Below, one piece after another: positions 1-5,552 of a stretch of DNA of 5,779 nt. Source of the DNA: Propionivibrio sp. (GTDB taxonomy: Bacteria > Pseudomonadota > Gammaproteobacteria > Burkholderiales > Rhodocyclaceae); assembly GCA_003249625.1 (NCBI GenBank), contig QKII01000218.1, forward strand, positions 1 through 5,779, given 5' to 3'. Position 1 is the stretch's first letter, and each line of letters opens with the position of its first letter. The notes under the pieces were generated by a model. It searched no databases. It saw nothing but the letters and a program-made list of their open reading frames with translations, and was not told where the DNA came from. The position numbers were made by a program, and so were the translations under genes.

Positions 1-1189
1 GGTAGCCATTGCCGCCGAAGAAGGCGTTCATGTTGTCGAAGTAGCCGCGACCGCCGTAAAGGAAAACGCTGTCGTACCCCTTCGCTTTGAACTGCTGGCC
101 GAGGCTGGCATAGCCCGATTCACGACCGATGCGCTTGACGATCGAGCGGCCGGGCGTCGGGGGAACCGACAGGGTGATGGCCTCAAGGCCGCGGTCGGTG
201 CGTGTTCCGGTCGCGTAGAAGTTGCTGAAGAAAAGGCTCTCTCCCCTGAGCTCGTCGAGATTCGGCGTCAGGCCGCGATTGTCGCCAAAACTGCCGAGGT
301 ACTTTGCACTCAAACTCTCGATAGTCACCAGCACGACGTTCATTCTCCGGGGTGTTCCTGGGTTATCGATCACCCGGCGGATATCCTCCGGATCTTTACC
401 AATGAAACGCGCGTTGGGCTCACGGACTTCGTCGCGCAGCAAACTGGCGACCTGTTGCTCGGGCAGCGTGGCGTAGAACTGACGGTAATCGAGTTCATTG
501 TTGCGGAACGCGGCGAAGAACTGGAAGGGACCGTTGCTGGCAAGTTCGTTCTGGTAGGCGTTGCCGCCCATTCCGCGCGGGAAATCCTGCCCCAAAAGAA
601 CGGTACTCGCAGCTACGAGCATGGACAGCCCGGCAAGGCCCGCGAAACTCGCATGTTTCGTAATCAACGGTGACGAATTCAGGATGGCCCTGACACGCTT
701 TCTCGAGCCGACCACAATGGCGAGCGAAATCAACGCCAGCGCCCCGAGAATACGGAAGACGGGGTACGACTCGAGGATGTTATTGACGACTTCCTTGGAA
801 TAGACAAGGTAATCGACCGCGATGAAATTGAAACGTACGCCGAATTCGTCCCAAAACACCCACTCGGACACCGCCGTAAACAACATGACGAACAGCAGGA
901 GACCGAAGAGAGCGTGCAGTGCCGCCTGATGCCAGCGCATCCGCCAGAGTCCGTTCGGGCACAACAGCACATACAAGGCGAGCGGCACAGCGGCGTAAAC
1001 AAGAAAACCGAGATCGTAGACGAGGCCGACACCGAAGACATGGAGCAGATCAAACAGACCGGCTTGCGCGTCGCCCCAGTGCGTTGCCAGCAAGACGCCG
1101 CGCGTCAGGACAAAAACTCCCAGCCACGCGCCCAGGATCAAAAGCACGTAGCGGAACTGGCTGGTTCGGAAAAAAGGCGATGCAGACAT
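1..1189 (-). CDS. LTA synthase family sulfatase / phosphoglycerol-type transferase, N-terminal 396 residues (3' end outside window)
   Basis: Membrane-anchored enzyme of the alkaline-phosphatase/sulfatase superfamily, LtaS/OpgB branch. In this family a periplasmic catalytic domain moves phosphoglycerol or phosphoethanolamine groups from phospholipids to envelope glycans or lipids. The frame is open from an ATG at 1189 to the left edge, giving 396 residues, whereas relatives usually have 600 or more. An AGGGAG Shine-Dalgarno sits 5 nt upstream of the ATG. About five hydrophobic segments are visible (near residues 13-35, 46-65, 62-78, 88-110 and 143-161, with another at 181-200), then a linker containing NNELDYRQFYATLP. 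The catalytic domain begins near 283 with MNVVLVTIESLSAKYLG, where E291 matches the metal-binding Glu of LtaS. GTRTDRGLEAITLSVPPTP follows, where T331 should be the catalytic nucleophile. The later metal ligands lie beyond the edge. The gene starts 77 nt after the cytochrome gene and has its own tandem TTAA site. Family is secure; the transferred group and acceptor are unknown. Confidence 0.88.
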   Translation of the reverse strand, partial: MSASPFFRTSQFRYVLLILGAWLGVFVLTRGVLLATHWGDAQAGLFDLLHVFGVGLVYDLGFLVYAAVPLALYVLLCPNGLWRMRWHQAALHALFGLLLFVMLFTAVSEWVFWDEFGVRFNFIAVDYLVYSKEVVNNILESYPVFRILGALALISLAIVVGSRKRVRAILNSSPLITKHASFAGLAGLSMLVAASTVLLGQDFPRGMGGNAYQNELASNGPFQFFAAFRNNELDYRQFYATLPEQQVASLLRDEVREPNARFIGKDPEDIRRVIDNPGTPRRMNVVLVTIESLSAKYLGSFGDNRGLTPNLDELRGESLFFSNFYATGTRTDRGLEAITLSVPPTPGRSIVKRIGRESGYASLGQQFKAKGYDSVFLYGGRGYFDNMNAFFGGNGY

Positions 1190-1238
1190 TGACGCTCCCT
1201 AGGCTCGATCACACAGCCCGACAGTAGAACCGCGCGGC

Positions 1239-1255
1239 CTTAAGCCAACCTTAAC
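1239..1255 (-). promoter_or_regulatory. PmrA/QseB-like tandem response-regulator box upstream of the LTA-synthase-like gene
   Basis: Read on the minus strand this is GTTAAG-GTTGG-CTTAAG, two half-sites 11 nt apart. The proximal half-site fits the published PmrA pattern YTTAAK-N5-YTTAAK fully; the distal one differs only in its first base. The box ends 49 nt before the start codon at 1189. A weak -10-like hexamer, TCTACT (1228-1223), follows after exactly 10 nt. The same layout occurs before the PepSY gene. The repeat is seen directly; binding by a PmrA/QseB-type regulator is inferred. Confidence 0.55.
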
Positions 1256-1266
1256 CGGACGGATAT

Positions 1267-1818
1267 TCACTGCCGGTTTGATCGTTTACGGCACTTTACG
1301 CCGGTCACCATGGCCTTGACCAAATTTGTTTTCTCGACATGACTCATGGCGATCGCCGCCAGGGCATGCAGTCCGGCAAAGGCTATCAGCGTGCCAGCCA
1401 GCCCTTCATGCAACTCCATCAACCACTCCTCGCCCCAGAACGCATCGAGGCCCTGCATGTAGCCCGTAGCGCCAAGCCCGAGCACAAGCGCCATCAGCGC
1501 AAACATCATCAGCGCCCCGACGGGGTTATGCCCCGGATAGTCATCATGTGTGCCGGACAAGAGGTGACCAAGGTGTCGCTTGATCCGGGCGGCCGTCGGA
1601 AAAAAATCGACGAACCGGGCGTAACGGGAACCGATGAAGCCCCAGACGATACGCGCGCACACCAGCGCGGTCGCCGTGTAGCCCAGCCAACGATGCAAAA
1701 CTTCACCATCGTCGATGACGAAGTAATTGACGACAATACACGCTACCAGCGACCAATGAAAAACACGCACGAAGCGGTCCCAGACATGGATGGATTCGTG
1801 AAGAGCATTGGGCTTCAT
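1267..1818 (-). CDS. Cytochrome b561-type membrane protein (di-haem, 183 aa)
   Basis: Four-helix inner-membrane b-type cytochrome of the bacterial cytochrome b561 / Ni,Fe-hydrogenase b-subunit superfamily. Members pass electrons between the quinone pool and periplasmic or membrane partners. Helices lie near residues 17-36, 41-63, 99-120 and 137-158. Likely haem-ligand histidines are H21 (RVFHW), H42 (LHRWLGY), H137 (ELHEGLA) and H151 (GLHALAAI), giving two b haems. The loop PGHNPVGALMM (95-105) is typical of the family. The basic tail (KCRKRSNRQ) should be cytoplasmic. I chose the ATG at 1818: VWDRFVRVFHW follows shortly after it, as in relatives, and AAGGA lies 10 nt upstream. The frame stays open upstream to 2082, but that part overlaps the PepSY gene and is low-complexity shadow. 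It lies 71 nt after the PepSY stop, so it is probably cotranscribed through a hairpin. The physiological electron donor is unknown. Confidence 0.9.
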   Translation of the reverse strand: MKPNALHESIHVWDRFVRVFHWSLVACIVVNYFVIDDGEVLHRWLGYTATALVCARIVWGFIGSRYARFVDFFPTAARIKRHLGHLLSGTHDDYPGHNPVGALMMFALMALVLGLGATGYMQGLDAFWGEEWLMELHEGLAGTLIAFAGLHALAAIAMSHVEKTNLVKAMVTGVKCRKRSNRQ

Positions 1819-1836
1819 CGGGCGGTCATCCTTATG

Positions 1837-1871
1837 AAAAAGCGAGTCAGGCTGTTCATGCTCCGACTCGC
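1837..1871 (-). terminator. Hairpin with short U-tract between the PepSY and cytochrome genes (possible attenuator)
   Basis: On the minus strand, GCGAGTC (1871-1865) pairs perfectly with GACTCGC (1848-1842). A G-T and a G-C pair extend the stem inward to 9 pairs, leaving a 12-nt loop. TTTTT (1841-1837) follows directly, and then the AAGGA ribosome binding site of the cytochrome gene. This has the form of a weak intrinsic terminator within an operon and could lower cytochrome expression relative to PepSY. The stem is short and the U-tract has only five bases, so leaky or no termination is also possible. Confidence 0.5.
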
Positions 1872-1889
1872 ACTCCGAAAAAAAACGGC

Positions 1890-2147
1890 TTACTTCGATT
1901 CCATGGCTTCCGCGGTTTCGGGGTTGTAATAGATCTCGACCTTCTTGCCGTTCTTGTCCGTACCGTAGATTTCGTAGCACTTGCCCTTGCTGACCTTGAA
2001 CGTCTTGATCTTGTAACCCTGTCCCTCGATCTTCGCCTTGAAATCCGCCTCTTTCATCCACTTGTCCTTTGGAACGCTGCAAGACGGCCCGGCAAAGGCG
2101 CTGGCGGCAGCGGTGGTAGCAACGAGGGCGACGAGAAGTTTCTTCAT
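1890..2147 (-). CDS. Small secreted PepSY-domain protein (85 aa)
   Basis: Exported protein consisting of a signal peptide plus one short PepSY-like domain. Residues 1-19 (MKKLLVALVATTAAASAFA) form a classic Sec signal with an A-x-A cleavage site before G20. The mature part of about 66 residues contains MKEADFKAKIEGQGYKIKTFKV, then CYEIYGTDKNGKKVEIYYNPET. This is the usual PepSY pattern of a helix followed by strands ending in a Y-x-N-P-x-T-G/A turn. C23 and C57 could form a disulfide in the periplasm. A strong Shine-Dalgarno (TAAGGAGA) precedes the ATG at 2147. It is the first gene of the apparent unit with the b561 cytochrome. This pairing is familiar in betaproteobacteria and suggests the PepSY protein works with the cytochrome at the periplasmic face. 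PepSY was first described as a peptidase-inhibitor domain; its job here is not known. Confidence 0.88.
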   Translation of the reverse strand: MKKLLVALVATTAAASAFAGPSCSVPKDKWMKEADFKAKIEGQGYKIKTFKVSKGKCYEIYGTDKNGKKVEIYYNPETAEAMESK

Positions 2148-2174
2148 CCGTATCTCCTTAAATTTAGAGGATTG

Positions 2175-2186
2175 CCCCGGCCGGGG
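2175..2186. repeat. 12-bp perfect GC palindrome in the PepSY leader
   Basis: CCCCGG (2175-2180) and CCGGGG (2181-2186) form an uninterrupted palindrome between the putative promoter and the ribosome binding site of the PepSY gene. It could be a small operator or, with a GGCC loop, a very short hairpin in the leader. It may also be chance in GC-rich DNA. No function is assigned. Confidence 0.3.
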
Positions 2187-2194
2187 ACGGCGAG

Positions 2195-2227
2195 ATTTGA
2201 TCCCGGCTGGCTTAAATGGAGCTTAAC
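2195..2227 (-). promoter_or_regulatory. PmrA/QseB-like tandem box plus -10-like hexamer for the PepSY-cytochrome unit
   Basis: On the minus strand the box is GTTAAG-CTCCA-TTTAAG (2227-2211), with two half-sites 11 nt apart. After 10 nt comes TCAAAT (2200-2195), a 4/6 match to TATAAT. The box edge lies 63 nt before the PepSY start. No good -35 hexamer is visible, as expected where an OmpR-family activator replaces -35 contacts. The half-sites fit the PmrA consensus better on the minus strand than on the plus strand, so I assign the site to the PepSY gene and not to the divergent PLP-enzyme gene. Confidence 0.55.
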
Positions 2228-2274
2228 GGGGCGAAACTGTTCCCTCGATGATCGTTTCTGCACGCATCGGGAAG

Positions 2275-2280
2275 TAAAAT
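2275..2280 (+). promoter_or_regulatory. Possible -10 element for the cystathionine gamma-synthase family gene
   Basis: TAAAAT matches 5 of 6 bases of TATAAT and would place the transcript start near 2287, giving a leader of about 40 nt before the ATG at 2327. No convincing -35 sits 16-18 nt upstream, so this is a weak call. If real, it rules out the alternative upstream ATG at 2279, which overlaps it. Confidence 0.25.
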
Positions 2281-2326
2281 GGCGCATTGCGCCCACTTCG
2301 GGGTGCCCGGAGCCACAGAGATCGCC

Positions 2327-3556
2327 ATGAAAAAACTCGGATTCACCACCACCACCCTGCACTGCGACCGCACGAAGCCCATCGAGCACGGCGCAACCCA
2401 CAAGCCGGTGCATAACTCGGCGGCCTTCGGCTTTGCCAGCGCCAGCGACCTCGTCAAGGTCTTCCAGGGCGTTCAACCCGGATTCGTTTATGGCCGTCAG
2501 GGCACGCCGACCTCGGCGGCGCTGGAAGAGAAGATCACCCGTATGGAACAGGGTTTCCAGACGATCGGTTTTGCCAGCGGCATGGGTGCCATCTCCGCGA
2601 CGCTATTCGCGCTGCTGCGCGCCGGCGATCACCTGATCTCCAGCCGTTTCCTCTTCGGCAACACCACCAGCCTGTTCGAGAGTTTTTCGCGGATGGGCAT
2701 TGAAGTGACGTTCGTCGATGCCACCGAGGCCGCAAACGTCGAGGCGGCGATCCGGCCGGAAACGCGCATGGTCTTCGTCGAGACTATCGCCAACCCACGA
2801 ACGCAGGTCAGTGATTTGGAAGGGATCGGCCGGATATGCCAGACGCGCGGCCTCGTCTACGTCATCGACAACACCATCACTTCGCCCTACCTTTTCCGTC
2901 CCAAGGACGTCGCTGCCAGCCTGTCGATCAACTCGCTGACCAAGTACATCGGCGGCCACGGCAATGCGCTCGGCGGCGCGGTGACCGATACCGGTTTGTT
3001 CGACTGGTCGTCCTACCCGAACATTAGCGAGATGTATCGGAAAGGCGATGCGAAGACCTGGGGCATCGTACAGATCCGCAAGAAGGGGCTACGCGACGCT
3101 GGCGCGACACTCTCGGCGGAATCGGCGCACCACCTGGCAATCGGTTCCGAAACACTGGCGCTGCGCATGGCGCGCACCTGCAGCAATGCGCTTGGACTGG
3201 CCGAATTCCTCGCTGCGCATCCGAAAGTCAAGAAGGTTTACTACCCCGGACTGAAGGATCATCCGCAATATGAGCGCGCCAAGTCACTATTCCGCGGCAA
3301 CAGCGGCATCCTCTCGTTCGAGTTGCAGGATGGAATCGACTGCATCGAGGTGCTCGACAAGCTGGAACTGGTCATTTCCTCGACCAACCTCGGTGACAAC
3401 CGCACTTTGGCGATTCCGGTCGCGCCGACGATTTATTTCGAACTCGGTGCTGAACGGCGCGCCAGCCTGGGCATCGCCGAATCGCTGGTCCGCATCTCGA
3501 CCGGCATCGAAGATCTCGACGACCTGATCGCCGACTTTTCGGCTGCGTTGGCTTAA
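2327..3556 (+). CDS. Cystathionine gamma-synthase family PLP-dependent enzyme (409 aa)
   Basis: Cytosolic fold-type I PLP enzyme of the Cys/Met metabolism family (cystathionine gamma-synthase, beta/gamma-lyases, O-acyl-homoserine sulfhydrylases). It should act on a sulfur amino acid or activated homoserine derivative by beta/gamma-elimination or replacement. The PLP Schiff-base lysine is K206 in INSLTKYIGGHGN. Y55 and R57 in YGRQGTPT contact the cofactor phosphate of the neighbouring subunit. FASGMGAIS (82-90) is the phosphate loop, D181 in DNT should pair with the pyridine nitrogen, and R389 in LVRISTGIED should bind the substrate carboxylate. Length is normal. The usual SLGG-ES...MTH segment is replaced by NLGDNRTLAIPVAPTIYFE (354-372), marking a subgroup distinct from classic MetB/MetC/MetZ. 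I chose the ATG at 2327 because MKKLGFTTTTLH is the expected family N-terminus. Its ribosome site is weak; an in-frame ATG at 2279 has GGGAAG upstream and would add 16 unlikely residues. It stands alone, divergent from the PepSY gene. The exact reaction is not determined. Confidence 0.9.
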   Translation: MKKLGFTTTTLHCDRTKPIEHGATHKPVHNSAAFGFASASDLVKVFQGVQPGFVYGRQGTPTSAALEEKITRMEQGFQTIGFASGMGAISATLFALLRAGDHLISSRFLFGNTTSLFESFSRMGIEVTFVDATEAANVEAAIRPETRMVFVETIANPRTQVSDLEGIGRICQTRGLVYVIDNTITSPYLFRPKDVAASLSINSLTKYIGGHGNALGGAVTDTGLFDWSSYPNISEMYRKGDAKTWGIVQIRKKGLRDAGATLSAESAHHLAIGSETLALRMARTCSNALGLAEFLAAHPKVKKVYYPGLKDHPQYERAKSLFRGNSGILSFELQDGIDCIEVLDKLELVISSTNLGDNRTLAIPVAPTIYFELGAERRASLGIAESLVRISTGIEDLDDLIADFSAALA

Positions 3557-3562
3557 CAATCA

Positions 3563-3593
3563 AGGGAGCCGCTCGCTACTGCGGCGGCTCCCT
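3563..3593. terminator. Strong hairpin between two convergent genes
   Basis: AGGGAGCCGC (3563-3572) and GCGGCTCCCT (3584-3593) form a perfect 10-bp stem with an 11-nt loop. It starts 7 nt after the stop of the PLP-enzyme gene and ends 9 nt from the stop of the zinc-ribbon gene. On the plus strand it is followed by G and eight A residues, not U. On the minus strand it is followed by TTGATTGTT, a modest U-rich tract. It is therefore more likely to end zinc-ribbon transcripts, although it may also block or stabilise the 3' end of the plus-strand message. Confidence 0.7.
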
Positions 3594-3602
3594 GAAAAAA
3601 AA

Positions 3603-3944
3603 CTACGCTTTCCTGACGAATTCGGACTTCAACTGCATGGCGCCGAAGCCGTCGATCTTGCAATCGATGTCGTGATCGCCGTCGACCAGACGGATGTTTT
3701 TCACCTTGGTGCCGATCTTGATCGACGAGGATGCGCCCTTGACCTTGAGGTCCTTGATCACCGTCACCGTGTCGCCGTCGTGAAGCTCGTTGCCCGAGGC
3801 GTCGCGAACCACCTTCCGCTCCTCGGCGCCCTCTTCCACTGCGTCCTTGGACCACTCGTGACCGCACTCCGGGCAGATCAGCATGGCGCCGTCCTCGTAC
3901 GTAAATTCTGATCCACAGCTCGGGCACGGAGGCAAGTTACTCAT
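3603..3944 (-). CDS. yjdM: YjdM/PhnA-type zinc-ribbon protein (113 aa)
   Basis: Small cytosolic protein closely resembling Escherichia coli YjdM (old name PhnA), which is about the same length. The N-terminal zinc ribbon has two Cys pairs, C7/C10 (CPSC) and C24/C27 (CPEC). The C-terminal small beta domain holds the hallmark stretch [15 protein letters not shown], then [26 protein letters not shown] (about residues 57-101), nearly as in E. coli. The ATG at 3944 has AAAGGA 6 nt upstream and yields the family N-terminus [10 protein letters not shown]; the frame could extend 10 codons further, but that adds no family sequence. Despite the name, the family is not the phosphonoacetate hydrolase also called PhnA, and no phosphonate gene is visible here. 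It appears to be a single-gene unit ending in the hairpin at 3563-3593. Identity is very likely; biochemical role is unknown. Confidence 0.93.
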   Translation of the reverse strand: MSNLPPCPSCGSEFTYEDGAMLICPECGHEWSKDAVEEGAEERKVVRDASGNELHDGDTVTVIKDLKVKGASSSIKIGTKVKNIRLVDGDHDIDCKIDGFGAMQLKSEFVRKA

Positions 3945-4025
3945 GAAAAATCCTTTCGTACAACCGTTTGGCATCCGCTAGATCAACGAGTGGGTGCGCA
4001 AAAAGCGCGGAAGGATAACACCCCG

Positions 4026-4051
4026 CCCCGTGATCTGTGAAAACCACGGGG
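4026..4051 (-). terminator. Hairpin downstream of the GlcG-family gene (weak terminator candidate)
   Basis: CCCCGTG and CACGGGG form a perfect 7-bp stem around a 12-nt loop; wobble pairs could extend it to 10. It lies 14 nt past the stop of the GlcG-family gene, in the 121-nt gap before the zinc-ribbon gene. No U-tract follows on either strand, so it is not a standard intrinsic terminator. It may mark the end of the three-gene operon or protect its 3' end. The rest of the gap shows only a small GCGC-A5-GCGC repeat (3996-4008) and no convincing promoter. Confidence 0.4.
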
Positions 4052-4065
4052 TAGTCACGCGGAAC

Positions 4066-4476
4066 TCAATCGAAGGTTCTGGCAACCTCCACCGCCGCAC
4101 GGGCCACCGCCGCATCTTCCTCCGCTTTCATACCGCTGATTCCGAGCCCGCCAATGATCTCGCCCGCCGCATTGCGCACTACGACACCACCGGGAAGCGC
4201 CGTCATCTTCGGGTCGCAGAAATAGGCGATCGACAGATTCTCCCGCTGCAAACGTTCGAGAAACGCGTCGGTATCCACGCCCATCACCGCCGCCGTATAG
4301 CCCTTGGCTTGCGACAAATGAACGCTGCGGACATGCCCGCCTTCGACGCGATTGAACGCCGTCAGCAGACCCGCCGTGTCGCAGACGGATACGCAGATCG
4401 GCCGCTTGTATTCCGCCGTTGCCTTCTCGATCGCCGCTTCGATCATGGCCTTGGCCAATTGCAAAGTCATTCCCAT
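4066..4476 (-). CDS. GlcG/HbpS-family protein (haem-binding-like, 136 aa)
   Basis: Small soluble protein of the HbpS/GlcG family (Pfam formerly DUF336). It includes GlcG of the glycolate-utilisation operon, the C-terminal domain of PduO, and the haem-binding sensor partner HbpS. Most GlcG-type members have no established reaction. Visible family features are an N-terminal helix with TLQLAKAMIEAAIEKA, then PICVSVCDTAGLLTAFNRVEG (26-46), ALPGG (93-97) and IIGGLGISGMKAEEDAAVARAAVE (107-130). No signal peptide is seen, so it is probably cytosolic. The ATG at 4476 is chosen because GGGGAG lies 7 nt upstream; the second ATG at 4470 is too far from it, and the upstream frame to 4554 overlaps the oxidoreductase. 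It is the last gene of the operon, 34 nt after the Gfo/Idh gene. Together with the GarR-like reductase this points to glyoxylate or glycolate-related metabolism. Haem binding here is unproven. Confidence 0.87.
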   Translation of the reverse strand: MGMTLQLAKAMIEAAIEKATAEYKRPICVSVCDTAGLLTAFNRVEGGHVRSVHLSQAKGYTAAVMGVDTDAFLERLQRENLSIAYFCDPKMTALPGGVVVRNAAGEIIGGLGISGMKAEEDAAVARAAVEVARTFD

Positions 4477-4510
4477 TGTTTGTCTCCCCTCCCGGTAAAA
4501 ATATCCATCG

Positions 4511-5542
4511 TTACAGCCGGATCGTCTTGCCGTCCGACAGCAACGCGGCCTCATAGACCTTCATCAATTCCAGCGAGAACTCCAGAGTTCCTTTTTGGGC
4601 CGGCTCGCTGCGCAGCGCGCACTCGCAGAAGTGCATCATCTCGGAATACATCCCTTGCGTGAAGAGCGCCATGTTCTCCAGCGTCGCCATGCAGTTCGAC
4701 GGTTCCCAGACGACGGCACCGCTGTCGTCGCCTTCGGGAACGTAGCTCGTCGTTTCCTTGTAAACAAAGGGAATTCCGCGCTGCAGCGTGACCTTGGCGT
4801 TTTCGATGTCGAGTTGCCAACTCTCACCATACACCGCGTAACGCTCCAGCCGCGGTGACGGCCCGGACGCCAGATGCAGGTTGCCGATCGCGCCGTTGGC
4901 GAACTGCAGGACGACCGCGCCATGGCCGACATCGTTGCAGAGTGTGGTGACACTCGACACCGCCCCACCGACGGCCATCATGAACGAGAGCGGATGCACG
5001 CCGTTGTTCAGCCAGTTGATGACCTCCTGGCGTTCCAGCGCTTTCACGCCGTCTTTCGGAATGGTCATCGGGTAGATCGCGAGTATCGAGCGAAGCTTCC
5101 CGTACTTCGGCGAATTGACGATCTCGATCGCCTTCTGCGTCGCAGGAGAAAACATCTTCTTGTAACCGACCACGACGACTCTGTCCTTCCGGTGCCCGAG
5201 GATTTCCTCGACCTCATGGGCGCGAAATGCCAGCGGCTTTTCCACCCAGACATGCTTGCGCCGGTCCAGCGCCTCGATGACGAACTGCGGGTGCAGCTTC
5301 GCGCTGACGCTGATGAACACCGCGTCGATGTCCTCCCGTTCGTACATCTCTGAGGGCGTCTGGTAGTGCGCGCAGCCGTACTGCGCGGCGGTCTCCTTGC
5401 CGACGGCCACATCGCGATTGCAGACCGCCTTCAGCCTGACCGGCAGGTAGTTCAGCGCCGGCAGGATGTTCCGGTAGCAATGCGAGCCGATTCCGATGAC
5501 GCCAACGTTAAGGCGCTGCTCGAACTCCCGTTGATAGGTCAT
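4511..5542 (-). CDS. Gfo/Idh/MocA family NAD(P)-dependent oxidoreductase (343 aa)
   Basis: Cytosolic dehydrogenase of the glucose-fructose oxidoreductase / inositol dehydrogenase family, which oxidises or reduces a hydroxyl of a sugar, cyclitol or related compound with NAD(P). The Rossmann domain opens with LNVGVIGIGSHCYRNILPAL (11-30; G14, G17, G19). VFISVSAKLHPQFVIEAL and then VWVEKPLAF carry the family's E-K-P motif (101-103), with K102 expected to be catalytic. VGYKKMFSPA (125-134) replaces the more common VGFxxRFxP. NNGVHPLSFM (179-188) places H183 at the usual catalytic His. The C-terminal alpha/beta domain is complete and the length is normal. The ATG at 5542 has GAGG 8 nt upstream. 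That GAGG overlaps the TGA of the preceding gene, which suggests translational coupling. It is the middle gene of a garR-like / Gfo-Idh / GlcG-like operon. The substrate cannot be deduced. Confidence 0.9.
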   Translation of the reverse strand: MTYQREFEQRLNVGVIGIGSHCYRNILPALNYLPVRLKAVCNRDVAVGKETAAQYGCAHYQTPSEMYEREDIDAVFISVSAKLHPQFVIEALDRRKHVWVEKPLAFRAHEVEEILGHRKDRVVVVGYKKMFSPATQKAIEIVNSPKYGKLRSILAIYPMTIPKDGVKALERQEVINWLNNGVHPLSFMMAVGGAVSSVTTLCNDVGHGAVVLQFANGAIGNLHLASGPSPRLERYAVYGESWQLDIENAKVTLQRGIPFVYKETTSYVPEGDDSGAVVWEPSNCMATLENMALFTQGMYSEMMHFCECALRSEPAQKGTLEFSLELMKVYEAALLSDGKTIRL

Positions 5543-5552
5543 TCCGGTTACC

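Noticed and set aside
730..1053. 107-codon minus-strand open frame rich in Ser and Cys
   Set aside because: It lies out of frame inside the LTA-synthase-like gene, whose frame runs open from 1189 to the left edge with membrane segments and catalytic motifs.
1339..1929. 196-codon plus-strand open frame opposite the cytochrome gene
   Set aside because: Antisense shadow of a clear membrane protein; its translation has no recognisable fold, no good ribosome site, and composition typical of reverse-strand reading.
1819..2082. In-frame 88-residue N-terminal extension of the cytochrome b561 gene
   Set aside because: It overlaps the PepSY gene in another frame, is rich in Q, G, R and E without family similarity, and the ATG at 1818 gives the expected b561 N-terminus with a ribosome binding site.
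2144..2476. 110-codon minus-strand open frame crossing the divergent control region
   Set aside because: It overlaps the start of the PLP-enzyme gene and the promoter region, has no ribosome site that stands out, and its translation shows no recognisable family feature.
3603..3944. Zinc-ribbon gene as evidence of phosphonate catabolism
   Set aside because: The protein is the YjdM type, not phosphonoacetate hydrolase, and no C-P lyase, phosphonatase or phosphonate transporter gene is present in the window.
3996..4008. GCGC-A5-GCGC repeat as a terminator or operator
   Set aside because: The stem has only four pairs and no suitable U-tract; expected by chance in GC-rich intergenic DNA.
3994..4662. 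222-codon plus-strand open frame opposite the GlcG-family and Gfo/Idh genes
   Set aside because: It spans parts of two well-supported minus-strand genes and their spacer; Arg/His-rich translation without family features.
4874..5353. 159-codon plus-strand open frame opposite the Gfo/Idh gene
   Set aside because: Antisense shadow in GC-rich DNA; the minus-strand protein has full family motifs across the same bases.
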